A DNA stretch of 64,000 nucleotides, taken from positions 1,302,001-1,366,000 of the forward strand of contig JAEPLN010000001.1 in assembly GCA_017644425.1 (NCBI GenBank), given 5' to 3'. The translations under genes and the position numbers were made by a program. Every line of letters starts with the position of its first letter. Within the stretch, counting starts at the first letter, position 1. This stretch comes from Prochlorococcus marinus CUG1433 (GTDB lineage: Bacteria > Cyanobacteriota > Cyanobacteriia > PCC-6307 > Cyanobiaceae). Positions 19,302 through 28,141 of this stretch are shown piece by piece. The notes under the pieces are model-generated. The model ran no database searches and was not told the DNA's origin. It saw only the letters and a list, made by a program, of their open reading frames with translations.

Positions 19302-20477
19302 CTATAACTCTTCAAAAATTGAATTTAGCTTATCCAAAAGAATATTAATTTCTCTTCGAGATATAACTAATGGTGGGACAATCCTTACAACATTTCCTCC
19401 TGCAGGAACTACAAGTAATCCTTTATCAAAAGCTTTTAATGTAATTTTTTTTGCATCAGCATAATCATCATTGATCACAAGACCTTGTATTAAACCTAAA
19501 CCTCTTTTCCCGCTAATAATATTTGGAAATTTTTTTGACAATTTTTCAAACCCAGCACTTAATTGTTCCCCTCTTAAATAAACATTATTGATAATATTTC
19601 TTCTATTTACCTCTTCTAATACTGTTAGGGCAGCTTTACAGGCGAATGGGTTACCTCCAAAAGTGCTTGCATGATCTCCTGGAGAAAAAATGTTGGCTTT
19701 TTCTTTTACCAATAATGCTCCAATTGCATGACCTCCCCCTAAACCTTTAGCAACGGTGAATCCATCAGGTTCAATTCCTAAATTCTCATAACCCCACATT
19801 TTCCCAGTTCGACCTACTCCACTTTGAACCTCATCTAAAATGAGAAGAGAATTATATTTATCACATATTTCTCGCAGGCTTTTAAAAAATATTTTACTTC
19901 CAGGAATTACGCCGCCTTCTCCTTGTATTGGTTCAACTAAAACGCCGGAAATTTTTTGATCATTATTTTCACACTCTTCAAATAATTTTTTTACCGAATC
20001 AAAATTGTTAAATTTAAAAAATTTGAACCCTTGAATCATTGGTTCGAAACCTTTTTGATATTTGGGCTGTCCAGTGGCACTCAAGGCTGCAAGGGTCCTT
20101 CCATGAAAGCTGGATTCTGCTGCGAGAATAATTGATTCTTTACCTTTATCTGTTGTATTACCATATTTTTTAATTAATTTAATTGCTGATTCATTTGCTT
20201 CCGCACCACTATTGCAGAAGAAGACGCTTTCAGCACAACTCATATTCGTTAAAGTTCTGCTTAATTGTTCTTGTTCTTCAATGTTGTAGAGATTTGAAAT
20301 GTGCTGAATCTTTTTTAGTTGAGTTGATAATCTTCTTCTTAAAACTCTGTCGCTATGTCCGAGACTACAAGTTGCTATGCCAGCTACTGCATCAAGATAC
20401 TTTTTACCTGCTTTGTCCCATAGCCAACAACCTTTTCCTTTTTTGAAAGATATATCGAATCGACTATAGGTATTCAT
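19302..20477 (-). CDS. argD: Acetylornithine aminotransferase
   Basis: PLP enzyme of arginine synthesis. 391 residues from ATG at 20475-20477; the open frame runs further upstream but that part is tRNA-Leu. N-terminus GKGCWLWDKAGKKYLDAVAG and the motifs FCNSGAEANESAIK, SFHGRT, LDEVQSGVGRTG and the PLP lysine in TVAKGLGGG are present. The start lies only 5 bases from the tRNA 3' end (CTTTG between), with an in-frame TTG at 20478-20480 as alternative. argF (57422-58348) is a later pathway step. Confidence 0.95.
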   Translation of the reverse strand: MNTYSRFDISFKKGKGCWLWDKAGKKYLDAVAGIATCSLGHSDRVLRRRLSTQLKKIQHISNLYNIEEQEQLSRTLTNMSCAESVFFCNSGAEANESAIKLIKKYGNTTDKGKESIILAAESSFHGRTLAALSATGQPKYQKGFEPMIQGFKFFKFNNFDSVKKLFEECENNDQKISGVLVEPIQGEGGVIPGSKIFFKSLREICDKYNSLLILDEVQSGVGRTGKMWGYENLGIEPDGFTVAKGLGGGHAIGALLVKEKANIFSPGDHASTFGGNPFACKAALTVLEEVNRRNIINNVYLRGEQLSAGFEKLSKKFPNIISGKRGLGLIQGLVINDDYADAKKITLKAFDKGLLVVPAGGNVVRIVPPLVISRREINILLDKLNSIFEEL

Positions 20478-20482
20478 CAAAG

Positions 20483-20564
20483 TGGGAGCGGTCGGACTTG
20501 AACCGACATACCCGAAGGTGCCGCATTTTGAGTGCGGTGCGTCTACCAATTCCACCACGCTCCC
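20483..20564 (-). tRNA. trnL: tRNA-Leu (CAA)
   Basis: Class II tRNA. The acceptor stem GGGAGCG pairs with CGCTCCC, discriminator is A, anticodon stem CCGCA/TGCGG holds loop CTCAAAA with anticodon CAA, and a variable arm (CACCTTCGGGTA) precedes the T arm GTCGGTTCAAGTCCGAC. CCA is not encoded. argD follows immediately. Confidence 0.96.
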
Positions 20565-20842
20565 AAGGCTTTTGAAAAAATGAACTTTTTTATTATAACA
20601 AAAATCAACTTGTTGACTATTGTTTTGTTCAATGAACAGTGATCGAGATAATGTTTGTTAATACTTAATCTTTTCTATAAAAACATAGAATTATTTATTG
20701 CATTTGCTGACAAGAAATAAGGAAAAAAAGAATATTTAAGCATTTATGATACATTTTTGTGATAAAAAAAGCTTAATTGTCCTTTTTAAAAGGAAATAGC
20801 TTCATGATTAGTAATATTGTGTTATATTTAAAGAAAAATCAA

Positions 20843-20950
20843 ATGTCTAAAACTCAAGCAAAAAAATTATCCTTTAAATTTGTTCCTTATCTCTTTATTG
20901 CAGTGACGATTCTGACAACATTCGGATCTCATAGCGGAATTTGGGCATGA
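20843..20950 (+). CDS. Tiny membrane protein A (35 residues), function unknown
   Basis: ATG at 20843, with a weak upstream AAGAAAA and a TATATT-like box about 20 bases before. Basic N-terminus (MSKTQAKKLSFKF) then one hydrophobic span at about residues 14-26 and the end GSHSGIWA. Its stop overlaps the start of the next tiny frame as ATGA (20947-20950), a layout typical of coupled genes. Size and topology recall small photosystem or NDH subunits, but I recognise no family. Confidence 0.55.
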   Translation: MSKTQAKKLSFKFVPYLFIAVTILTTFGSHSGIWA

Positions 20951-21057
20951 ACGAATTCGAATTCAATGGTTTAAATAAAATTTGGTCGAATCGCTTTTTA
21001 GTTTTATTTTTATTATTTTTGGGTTGTATTTCTTTAATCAATATTGCTTACGTTTGA
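20947..21057 (+). CDS. Tiny membrane protein B (36 residues), function unknown
   Basis: Starts within the stop of the preceding tiny frame (ATGA). It encodes a short polar N-terminus (MNEFEFNGLNKIWSNR) and one strongly hydrophobic span at about 17-35, with a single cysteine in it. Ends 33 bases before the convergent murA stop. No family recognised. The coupling and similar topology suggest the two proteins act together. Confidence 0.5.
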   Translation: MNEFEFNGLNKIWSNRFLVLFLLFLGCISLINIAYV

Positions 21058-21090
21058 AACAACTCTCTTTAAAAATATTTTTGTAACATA

Positions 21091-22461
21091 CTAAGCTACT
21101 TCGAGCTTTGAGAAATTCTTAGATTTAGACTTGATTTTATATCCATTTTCATCAAAAGTTTTTTTACTGTTCTCTCTAATTATTTTTACACCTAAATTTT
21201 TTAGTTTTAATTCAAAATTTTCATAACCTCTATCTAAATGTTCTAATCCATAGATCTTACTACTACCTTTTGCGATGATTCCTGCAATTATTAATGCAGC
21301 TGATGACCTTAAATCTGAGCCAACTAGATTCATCCCATTAATTGTTTTAACCCCTTTGATGTGAGCTATATTTTTGTTGAGTTTTATACGGGCGCCCATT
21401 TCATTAAGTAAATAAACATGATTCATTCTGTTTTCGAAAATTGTTTCAGTTATTTTTGATTCACCGTTTGCGATGGTCATTAGAGCTGTAAATGGTGCCT
21501 GCAAATCAGTAGGAAAGCCTGGGAAAGGAGCTGTTTCAACATCTACTCCTTTAATCTCTTTACTCTTGATAGAAATCGAATTACCTTTAATCGTAATTTT
21601 ACTCCCACTCTCTTGAAGCTTGTTAGTAACAGCTTCAAGATGATGAGGGATTACTGGAGAAATTGTTATTGAAGAGGAAGTTGCAGCAGCAGCTATTAGA
21701 AAAGTTCCAGCTTCTATTCGGTCTGGAATTACTTTATGGGTACATCCGCCAAGCTTATTAACACCATCAATAATAATTGTTTCTTTACCTGAGTCATAAA
21801 TTTTTGCCCCCATTTTATTAAGCATTTGGCATAAATCTTGAACCTCAGGCTCTCTAGCAGCATTTTCAATAGTAGTTCTTCCTTTGGCTAAAGATGCTGC
21901 CATTATTAAAGTTTCAGTCGCACCTACACTTGGACAATTTAATTTAATATGAGTGCCATGAAGTCTATTTTTGTTCCCCCTTGTTTTTGCCTTGACAATT
22001 CCTTCTTCAATAATAATGTCTGCACCTAATGCGATTAGTCCATTAATGTGCTCGTCTATTGGCCTTGAACCAATATTGCATCCACCTGGTAAGGGTACTT
22101 GAGCTTCTCCAAATTTAGTTAATAGTGCACCTATACAAAAGAAACTAGCTCTTAATCCTTTAACAAGTTCATATGGAAGTTCTTTAATCGAAATATTTGT
22201 TGGATCTATTTCTAGTTGGTTGTTTTTACGAACTAAATTCACTCCTAAATTCTTTAAGATATTCCCCATCTTTTCAATATCAGTTAGAAAAGGTACATTT
22301 TCAAGAAATATTTTTTCATTAGTTAGCAATGATGAGGCTAATAAAACTAAGGCGGAATTCTTCGCACCACTTATTTCAACTATTCCATTTAACTTGCCTT
22401 GGCCAAGAATCTTTAAATTTTGCGATTTAAGATATGACTTCGTTTTGCTTCCGCAAATCAT
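21091..22461 (-). CDS. murA: UDP-N-acetylglucosamine 1-carboxyvinyltransferase MurA
   Basis: First committed step of peptidoglycan synthesis: enolpyruvyl transfer from PEP. 456 residues. N-terminal GISGAKN-like segment (EISGAKNSALVLLASSL), the active-site loop PGGCNIGSRPIDEH with its catalytic cysteine, and FPTDLQAPF are present. About 15 extra N-terminal residues and a C-terminal tail (KSKSKNFSKLEVA) exceed the usual 420. The retained Cys predicts fosfomycin sensitivity. Confidence 0.95.
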   Translation of the reverse strand: MICGSKTKSYLKSQNLKILGQGKLNGIVEISGAKNSALVLLASSLLTNEKIFLENVPFLTDIEKMGNILKNLGVNLVRKNNQLEIDPTNISIKELPYELVKGLRASFFCIGALLTKFGEAQVPLPGGCNIGSRPIDEHINGLIALGADIIIEEGIVKAKTRGNKNRLHGTHIKLNCPSVGATETLIMAASLAKGRTTIENAAREPEVQDLCQMLNKMGAKIYDSGKETIIIDGVNKLGGCTHKVIPDRIEAGTFLIAAAATSSSITISPVIPHHLEAVTNKLQESGSKITIKGNSISIKSKEIKGVDVETAPFPGFPTDLQAPFTALMTIANGESKITETIFENRMNHVYLLNEMGARIKLNKNIAHIKGVKTINGMNLVGSDLRSSAALIIAGIIAKGSSKIYGLEHLDRGYENFELKLKNLGVKIIRENSKKTFDENGYKIKSKSKNFSKLEVA

Positions 22462-22781
22462 TAAGACTTAATTTATTAGATTCATCATGACAAACTAATA
22501 ATATTAAGTCCACCCTATGTAACGTCATGAATATTAATAAAAAGTGAAAATATATTTTTTGATTTCTTGGGAAATAAAAATTTAATAAATAATTGATCAA
22601 AATATTTATGTAATTAAAATATAGTTGATAACAATTTTTTAAATTACTCATAGAAAATACTTTTTTAAAAATAACTAGTAAAAAAAATAATCTAGTTAAA
22701 AGATTTAGATCATTTAAAAGAGGATCATCTCCAAAAGATCAAGACTTTTTTTGCATAGAAGGCACACATCTCATTGAAGAA

Positions 22782-23492
22782 TTGCTGAAGTCTGGAAAAA
22801 ATCCCTCTAAGATTTTAGTTACCGAAAAATGGCTAAGAAAGAATCAAAATCTAAGCAAAAAATTTCATGAGTCATTAATGAATATTGTCTCAGAGGAAGT
22901 CTTTGCATCTGCGATTTCAACAATTAATCCAGATGGGATAGCAGCTTTAGTAGAGATTTCTGCAATACCTAATTATCAATTTAATAGGAAAGATGATTTT
23001 GTTCTTGTTCTCGACAGAATTCAAGATCCTGGGAATATGGGTAATCTATTTAGAACCGCTTTAGCTGCGGGTGTTAATGCAATTTTTTTAGCTGGAGGTG
23101 CGCACCCATTAGGCCAAAAGGTATTAAGAGCATCTTCAGGTGCAGTTTTTCATCTGCCATTTTTAAGATTTGATGGAATTGAAGAAGAAATATTAAATTC
23201 TTTACTTAAGTCTTTGTCTGAATTATCAAATGTAGGATTTAGGATTCTCTCTACTAGTAGCCATAATGAGAGTTCAAAAAAACCACCAAAACCTTACTGG
23301 GAAGTTGATTGGTCTAGACGTACCGCATTAATTTTGGGTAATGAAGGACAAGGCATTCATAAAAAAATTCAAGAAGCTTTTAATGAAACAATTACAATTC
23401 CGCATAGTGAGATTGTAGAATCATTGAATGTGGCTTGTGTTGCAGTTCCGTTATTACTAGAACGAAAAAGAGTCGCATACACCTCTAAATAA
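22782..23492 (+). CDS. SpoU/TrmH-family RNA methyltransferase, N-terminus unresolved
   Basis: SAM-dependent 2'-O-ribose methyltransferase with a SPOUT knot. Motif 1 is LDRIQDPGNMGNLFRTA, motif 2 LILGNEGQGI, motif 3 IPHSEIVESLNVACVAVPLL. The first canonical start is TTG at 22782, but clearly homologous coding continues upstream in frame to about 22671 (ITSKKNNLVKRF, then DFFCIEGTHLIEE), the substrate-binding N-domain of the family. That part has no ATG, GTG or TTG before the stop at 22629. Either a non-canonical start is used or the sequence has an error. Target RNA unknown. Confidence 0.88.
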   Translation: MLKSGKNPSKILVTEKWLRKNQNLSKKFHESLMNIVSEEVFASAISTINPDGIAALVEISAIPNYQFNRKDDFVLVLDRIQDPGNMGNLFRTALAAGVNAIFLAGGAHPLGQKVLRASSGAVFHLPFLRFDGIEEEILNSLLKSLSELSNVGFRILSTSSHNESSKKPPKPYWEVDWSRRTALILGNEGQGIHKKIQEAFNETITIPHSEIVESLNVACVAVPLLLERKRVAYTSK

Positions 23493-23503
23493 ATAAATAA
23501 AAA

Positions 23504-24943
23504 GTGACTAATTCAAGTTTTGATTTTGATTTAATAGTAATAGGAGCAGGATATGGAGGTTTTGATGCCGCTAAACATGCTGCTGGTAAGGGACTGAAAG
23601 TCGCAATAGTAGAATCTTCTGATATGGGAGGTACTTGTGTTAACAAGGGTTGTGTTCCATCTAAAGCTCTTTTGGCTGCAAGTGGAAAAGTTAGAGAAAT
23701 AGCTAATTATGAACATTTAGCTAAATTTGGTATACATGCTTCACCAGTAAGGTTCGAGAGATCAAAAATTGCAGATCATGCAAATAATTTAGTTTTAAAT
23801 GTTAGAGAAAATTTAACAAAAACTCTTAAAAGGAGTGGAGTTGAAATTATTTTGGGCATTGGAAGAATTGAAGGAAATCAAAAAGTAGGTGTAAGAGATA
23901 AAAACGGAATTGATAAAATTTTCACATGTAAGAATATTGTTATAGCAACAGGCTCTTCTCCTTTTGTGCCTCGTGGAATAACTTTGGATAATAGGACTGT
24001 ATTTACTAGCGATGATGCGGTTAAGCTTGAGTGGCTTCCAAGATGGATTGCAATTATTGGAAGCGGATATATAGGACTAGAATTTGCTGATGTCTATACC
24101 GCACTTGGTTGTGAAGTTACCATGATCGAGGCTTTGGAGAATATCATGCCAACATTTGATCCAGACATCACTAAAATTGCTAAGAAGAACCTTATTCAAG
24201 CAAGAGATATAGACACAAAATCAAATGTCTTTGCGACAAAAATAACACCTGGCTGCCCTGTAAAAATAGAACTGACGGATGCAAAATCTAAGGAAGTTGT
24301 AGAAACTTTAGAAGTTGACGCTGTACTAGTTGCAACTGGCAGAAGTCCAAATAGTAATAACTTAAATCTTGAGTCGGTTGGTATCGAAACAGTAAAAGGG
24401 TTCATTCCTGTAGATGAACAAATGAGAGTTAAAAATGGTGATGAAATAATACCTAATATTTGGGCTGTTGGAGATGTAACGGGCAAACTAATGCTTGCCC
24501 ACACAGCTGCAGCGCAGGGTACTATTGCTGTTGATAATATTTGCGGTAGTAATGTCGAAATTAACTATAAAAGTATCCCTGCAGCAACCTTTACTCACCC
24601 TGAGATAAGTTCAGTTGGCCTCTCTGAAGCTGAAGCTAAAGAGATATCTGCAAAAGAAAATTTTACTTTGGGAGTTGTCAAAAGTTTCTTTAAGGCTAAC
24701 TCAAAAGCATTGGCTGAATTGGAGAGTGATGGATTGCTAAAGTTGATTTTCAATAAAGATAATGGGAAAGTATTAGGTGCTCATATTTTTGGGTTACATG
24801 CAGCTGATTTAATTCAAGAAATTTCGAACGCTATTTCAAGAAACCAAGATGTAATTGAATTATCTAAAGAAGTTCATACTCATCCTACTCTTAGTGAAGT
24901 AGTTGAGGTCGCATATAAACAAGCGGCTTCTCAAATAAAATAA
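23504..24943 (+). CDS. lpdA: Dihydrolipoamide dehydrogenase (E3)
   Basis: Flavoprotein that reoxidises lipoamide in the pyruvate dehydrogenase and glycine cleavage complexes. 479 residues from GTG. FAD-binding GAGYGGFDAAKHAA, redox-active disulfide GGTCVNKGCVPSKA, NAD-binding GSGYIGLEFADVY, and the C-terminal HTHPTLSEVVE with the active-site histidine. PdhA (E1 alpha) is also in this window (33467-34540). It lies 11 bases after the methyltransferase and 12 before trpC. Confidence 0.95.
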   Translation: MTNSSFDFDLIVIGAGYGGFDAAKHAAGKGLKVAIVESSDMGGTCVNKGCVPSKALLAASGKVREIANYEHLAKFGIHASPVRFERSKIADHANNLVLNVRENLTKTLKRSGVEIILGIGRIEGNQKVGVRDKNGIDKIFTCKNIVIATGSSPFVPRGITLDNRTVFTSDDAVKLEWLPRWIAIIGSGYIGLEFADVYTALGCEVTMIEALENIMPTFDPDITKIAKKNLIQARDIDTKSNVFATKITPGCPVKIELTDAKSKEVVETLEVDAVLVATGRSPNSNNLNLESVGIETVKGFIPVDEQMRVKNGDEIIPNIWAVGDVTGKLMLAHTAAAQGTIAVDNICGSNVEINYKSIPAATFTHPEISSVGLSEAEAKEISAKENFTLGVVKSFFKANSKALAELESDGLLKLIFNKDNGKVLGAHIFGLHAADLIQEISNAISRNQDVIELSKEVHTHPTLSEVVEVAYKQAASQIK

Positions 24944-24955
24944 TATCTAAAATTA

Positions 24956-25843
24956 ATGGAGATAAGACGCAGGCCACCAAATCCAACTGTAAGGGTAGAA
25001 AATCTAGAATATGCTGTACCTCATAGAGAAGCACAAGCAAAAAATATTTTGGAAGAAATTGTATGGCACAAGGATATTGAAATTAAGAACTTTAAAAAAA
25101 AAGTCTCTTTAGAAGATCTCATCAAAAAGATTGAAAATCTTCCTACTCCCAAAGATTTTTATAAAAATATTTTGGAGTCAAAAATAAAACCAGGAGTTAT
25201 TGCTGAAATAAAAAAAGCTAGTCCAAGTAAAGGAGTTATTAGAAAAGATTTTAACCCTGAAAAAATAGCAATTTGTTACGAAAGATTAGGCGCATCATGT
25301 ATCTCAGTACTTACCGATAAAAGGTTTTTTCAAGGTAGTTATGAAATACTCGAAACTGTAAGGAGATCAACTAATCTTCCTCTACTTTGCAAAGATTTTA
25401 TTATTTCTGCTTATCAGATTTATAAAGCAAGGGTATCTGGTGCTGATGCAATATTATTAATCGCTGCAATTTTAAGTGATGACGATTTAATTTATTTAAA
25501 GAAAATAGCTGATAATTTAAAGATGAGTGTTCTTGTTGAAGTCCATAACTCTCATGAATTAGAAAGGATTCTAAATTTAAAATCTTTTAATTTGATTGGC
25601 ATAAATAATAGGGACTTAAAGACTTTTAAAACGGATTTAAAAACATCAATAGAATTGATGCATACATATAGAGATATATTTTTAAAACAAAATATTATTC
25701 CCATAAGTGAATCTGGAATTAATTGTGCCGAAGATTTAGAATCGCTTAGATCTATTGGAATCAAGGGAGTATTAATTGGCGAAACTTTTATGAGAGAAAC
25801 TGATATTGAAAAATCGTTCAAGAAATTATTTAACTCAATTTAA
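24956..25843 (+). CDS. trpC: Indole-3-glycerol phosphate synthase
   Basis: Closes the indole ring in tryptophan synthesis. 295 residues of TIM-barrel. [12 protein letters not shown] carries the catalytic lysine; [42 protein letters not shown] and SESGI follow in the standard order. An N-terminal extension of about 30 residues ([20 protein letters not shown]) is common in cyanobacterial TrpC. Likely co-transcribed with lpdA. Confidence 0.95.
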   Translation: MEIRRRPPNPTVRVENLEYAVPHREAQAKNILEEIVWHKDIEIKNFKKKVSLEDLIKKIENLPTPKDFYKNILESKIKPGVIAEIKKASPSKGVIRKDFNPEKIAICYERLGASCISVLTDKRFFQGSYEILETVRRSTNLPLLCKDFIISAYQIYKARVSGADAILLIAAILSDDDLIYLKKIADNLKMSVLVEVHNSHELERILNLKSFNLIGINNRDLKTFKTDLKTSIELMHTYRDIFLKQNIIPISESGINCAEDLESLRSIGIKGVLIGETFMRETDIEKSFKKLFNSI

Positions 25844-25898
25844 TATTGACTTCAAATCGTGCTATAAAATTGAATAAATAAAGTTGTACTGAATATAT

Positions 25899-26570
25899 AT
25901 GCAGGCTGTAATTTTAACAGGTATAGTTGCAGGATTTGTGCATGTAGTTAGTGGCGCTGATCATCTAATTGCGATGGCACCAGCAGCGATTAATAATCCC
26001 CAAAAAGCTCTTAAAAATAGTCTTTCATGGGGCTTAGGACACTCTTCAGGTATCCTCTTGTTAGCTTTTCTAGCGATTTTTATTAAGGATATTACGCCAT
26101 TAAACAAATTTTCTAATATTGCCGAATTCCTAGTTGGAATTTCTCTTCTAATTGTTGGGGTATTTGCTATTAAAAATTCTTTTCAATTAAGTATCCACTC
26201 GCATTCCCATAAGCATGAGAATGGAATTGCTCATCGTCACTTTCACTTTCATGTCAAGGAACAAAATAATAATGATAAGCACTCACATGCTCTAACTGGT
26301 TTAGGCTTGCTACACGGTATAGCTGGAGGTTCACATTTTCTTGCAGTTCTTCCTGCCTTAGCACTACCTTTAACAAGCGCTTGCTTATATTTGATTTCAT
26401 ATTTGATTGGTTCACTAATAAGTATGAATCTTTTTACTTGTTTAATATCTTTTACCACCTTTCAAGCAAGTCAAAAATTTATTAAAAGATTAATAGCTTT
26501 AGCAGGAGGCATTTCCTTTGCTTTGGGATTATTTTGGATTCAAAGAAGTGCTTCTGTTTTTTTGAATTAA
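25899..26570 (+). CDS. sodT: Putative nickel transporter SodT (NicO/UreH-like membrane protein)
   Basis: 223 residues with about six hydrophobic spans. Metal-site candidates are HVVSGADH (15-22), GHSSG (47-51) and HGIAGGSH (139-146). The loop at about 100-130 is extremely histidine-rich (HSHSHKH, HRHFHFH, KHSH), as in nickel/cobalt permeases. It is next to sodX and sodN, matching the known marine cyanobacterial trio. Convergent with sodX, overlapping it by 42 bases. Nickel as substrate is inferred from context. Confidence 0.8.
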   Translation: MQAVILTGIVAGFVHVVSGADHLIAMAPAAINNPQKALKNSLSWGLGHSSGILLLAFLAIFIKDITPLNKFSNIAEFLVGISLLIVGVFAIKNSFQLSIHSHSHKHENGIAHRHFHFHVKEQNNNDKHSHALTGLGLLHGIAGGSHFLAVLPALALPLTSACLYLISYLIGSLISMNLFTCLISFTTFQASQKFIKRLIALAGGISFALGLFWIQRSASVFLN

Positions 26571-26846
26571 AAAATTTTTTAATTTAGGAATAATTAATCT
26601 GGAGGTGACAATCCCAATTATTTTTTCGTTATTGATTAATCCAAATTTATTACTATCTTCGCTAAATTCAATATTGTCACCAATAACCTCAATATTATTT
26701 TGATTTACTGAATTTATCCTTTTTATTAGGTTTTTATTTTTAAGTGGATGATTAAAAATAACTATTTGTCGATTTTTTAGTATTGATTTATTTTTTACAT
26801 ATTTTTTAAAAAATACAATATCACCATCTTTAAGGTAAGGAAACAT
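26529..26846 (-). CDS. sodX: Nickel SOD maturation peptidase SodX (S26 family), start lies upstream of the only ATG
   Basis: S26 signal-peptidase-like enzyme thought to remove the SodN leader. From ATG the product is 105 residues beginning FPYLKDGD. The catalytic serine is in the codon just before this ATG: in frame upstream the sequence reads LRKTAIISGESM. The general-base lysine is in LIKRINS, and IGDN matches the later box. Coding therefore extends to at least about 26895 and probably 26924, but only ATT-type codons are available there. It follows sodN by a few bases at most. Confidence 0.8.
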   Translation of the reverse strand: MFPYLKDGDIVFFKKYVKNKSILKNRQIVIFNHPLKNKNLIKRINSVNQNNIEVIGDNIEFSEDSNKFGLINNEKIIGIVTSRLIIPKLKNFLIQKNRSTSLNPK

Positions 26847-26929
26847 CGATTCACCACTTATTATGGCGGTTTTTCTTAAACCTAAAAAAAATAAAATAAA
26901 ATCAAAAAAATTTTTGAAGATAATACTGA

Positions 26930-27403
26930 TTAACTTGCTTTTACAAAAGCGTCTGATCTTCCTTTTGAAGCCCAGAAAATATTATGAATTTTTTCTACAT
27001 AACTCATGAGTTCTTCAGCTTGAGCTAAGTCAATACCAACTTTGCATGCACTGCATAATTTAGCCGCCTTCCAAATGGTTTCATGTAAGTCTGGATAAGT
27101 TTCTAAGTGAACTGGTTTAAAGTAATCTGTCCACAAAATTAGAATCTCTTTCTTTGTTTCTTTTGCTTGCTCTTCTTTAACTGCAACATATCTAGAAAAT
27201 GTATTACTGTATGTAGCCCACTCTGCTGAATTAGTGCTAGAAGGAGCTTCTAAAGCAATAAGTTTTTTTGTCATTGATAAAACTGCTTCAGCTGCAACTC
27301 TCGTAGATGCTGGGTCGTAAACACCACAAGGACCATCGCAGTGAGCATCGACTGTCATTGGGGATTTTTTATCTAGAAAAGAATTGAGGAATTTACTTAA
27401 CAT
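26930..27403 (-). CDS. sodN: Nickel superoxide dismutase
   Basis: Converts superoxide to oxygen and hydrogen peroxide. 157 residues. A 20-residue leader is followed by the nickel hook HCDGPCGVYDP (His21, Cys22, Cys26). After removal of the leader, the His21 amine and side chain, together with the two Cys thiolates, bind Ni. The rest is the four-helix bundle, including YDP and the WTDYFKPVHLETYPDLH region. Nickel SOD replaces iron SOD in Prochlorococcus. Followed by sodX on the same strand. Confidence 0.97.
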   Translation of the reverse strand: MLSKFLNSFLDKKSPMTVDAHCDGPCGVYDPASTRVAAEAVLSMTKKLIALEAPSSTNSAEWATYSNTFSRYVAVKEEQAKETKKEILILWTDYFKPVHLETYPDLHETIWKAAKLCSACKVGIDLAQAEELMSYVEKIHNIFWASKGRSDAFVKAS

Positions 27404-27481
27404 TTCAAATATTTGGTGTTGTATATATATTACTTGGAGATTAACTAAATTGAAAAGCCTTAGATATTTTTCTTACCTAAT

Positions 27482-28054
27482 TTAATTGACTTTTAATAAT
27501 TCAACTTCAAATATTAAAGTCGCATTAGCAGGTATTACATTTCCAGCTCCTCTTGATCCGTATCCAAGTTCAGGAGGTATCGTTAATTTTCTCTTGCCTC
27601 CAACTTTCATGCCTGCTACACCTTCATCCCAACCTTTTATTACTCGTCCAGCACCCAAGGGAAAGCTGAATGGAGCTCTTCCGATACTGGTATCAAATTG
27701 TGTCCCGTCTTCTAAAGTCCCTGTGTAATTTACAGTAACTGTTTGCCCTGCACTAGCCTCATCACCTTCCCCGTTTACCATATCTGCAATAATTAGACCA
27801 CTTTCTGTAGTCCTTGAATTGTTTTCTGATGTTGTTTCTTCTGCCATAGCGAAAAGTATAGGATTTGGATCTGATGGGTCTAGTTCAAATAAATTATTAT
27901 TTGAGAGATTTGATGATTTTGCAACAGGTGTTTTTTGAACTGACTGAGTTTCTGATTCAGCAGCATTAACAACTTGTGGTGAATTAAATTGACTGAAAAG
28001 AGTTAATGAAACACAAAAAACAAAAACTGCAAAACTAATAAAGACTTCTTTCAC
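27482..28054 (-). CDS. FKBP-type peptidyl-prolyl cis-trans isomerase, exported
   Basis: 190 residues. N-terminal signal or anchor segment (about 4-24), a low-complexity serine/asparagine-rich linker to about 80, then one FKBP domain (about 85-190) with [46 protein letters not shown] and a closing [10 protein letters not shown]. The residues lining the FKBP pocket are conserved, so it is probably active. Expected in the periplasm or thylakoid lumen as a folding helper. Confidence 0.92.
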   Translation of the reverse strand: MKEVFISFAVFVFCVSLTLFSQFNSPQVVNAAESETQSVQKTPVAKSSNLSNNNLFELDPSDPNPILFAMAEETTSENNSRTTESGLIIADMVNGEGDEASAGQTVTVNYTGTLEDGTQFDTSIGRAPFSFPLGAGRVIKGWDEGVAGMKVGGKRKLTIPPELGYGSRGAGNVIPANATLIFEVELLKVN

Positions 28055-28141
28055 TTAAATTTTTGAAAGTTACTAAAAATTAGTTTACAGAATAAAGGTA
28101 CAATAAATGGGTGATTATAAATTTAATTTCGTAATTTTAGA

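Noticed and set aside
20478-20558. Longer argD start within the tRNA
   Set aside because: The extra 27 codons are the tRNA-Leu gene read as protein; the ATG at 20475-20477 fits the family N-terminus.
20626-20638. Palindrome TGTTC-AAT-GAACA upstream of the tiny ORFs
   Set aside because: Only five bases per arm; expected often by chance in AT-rich DNA, and it is 200 bases from the next gene.
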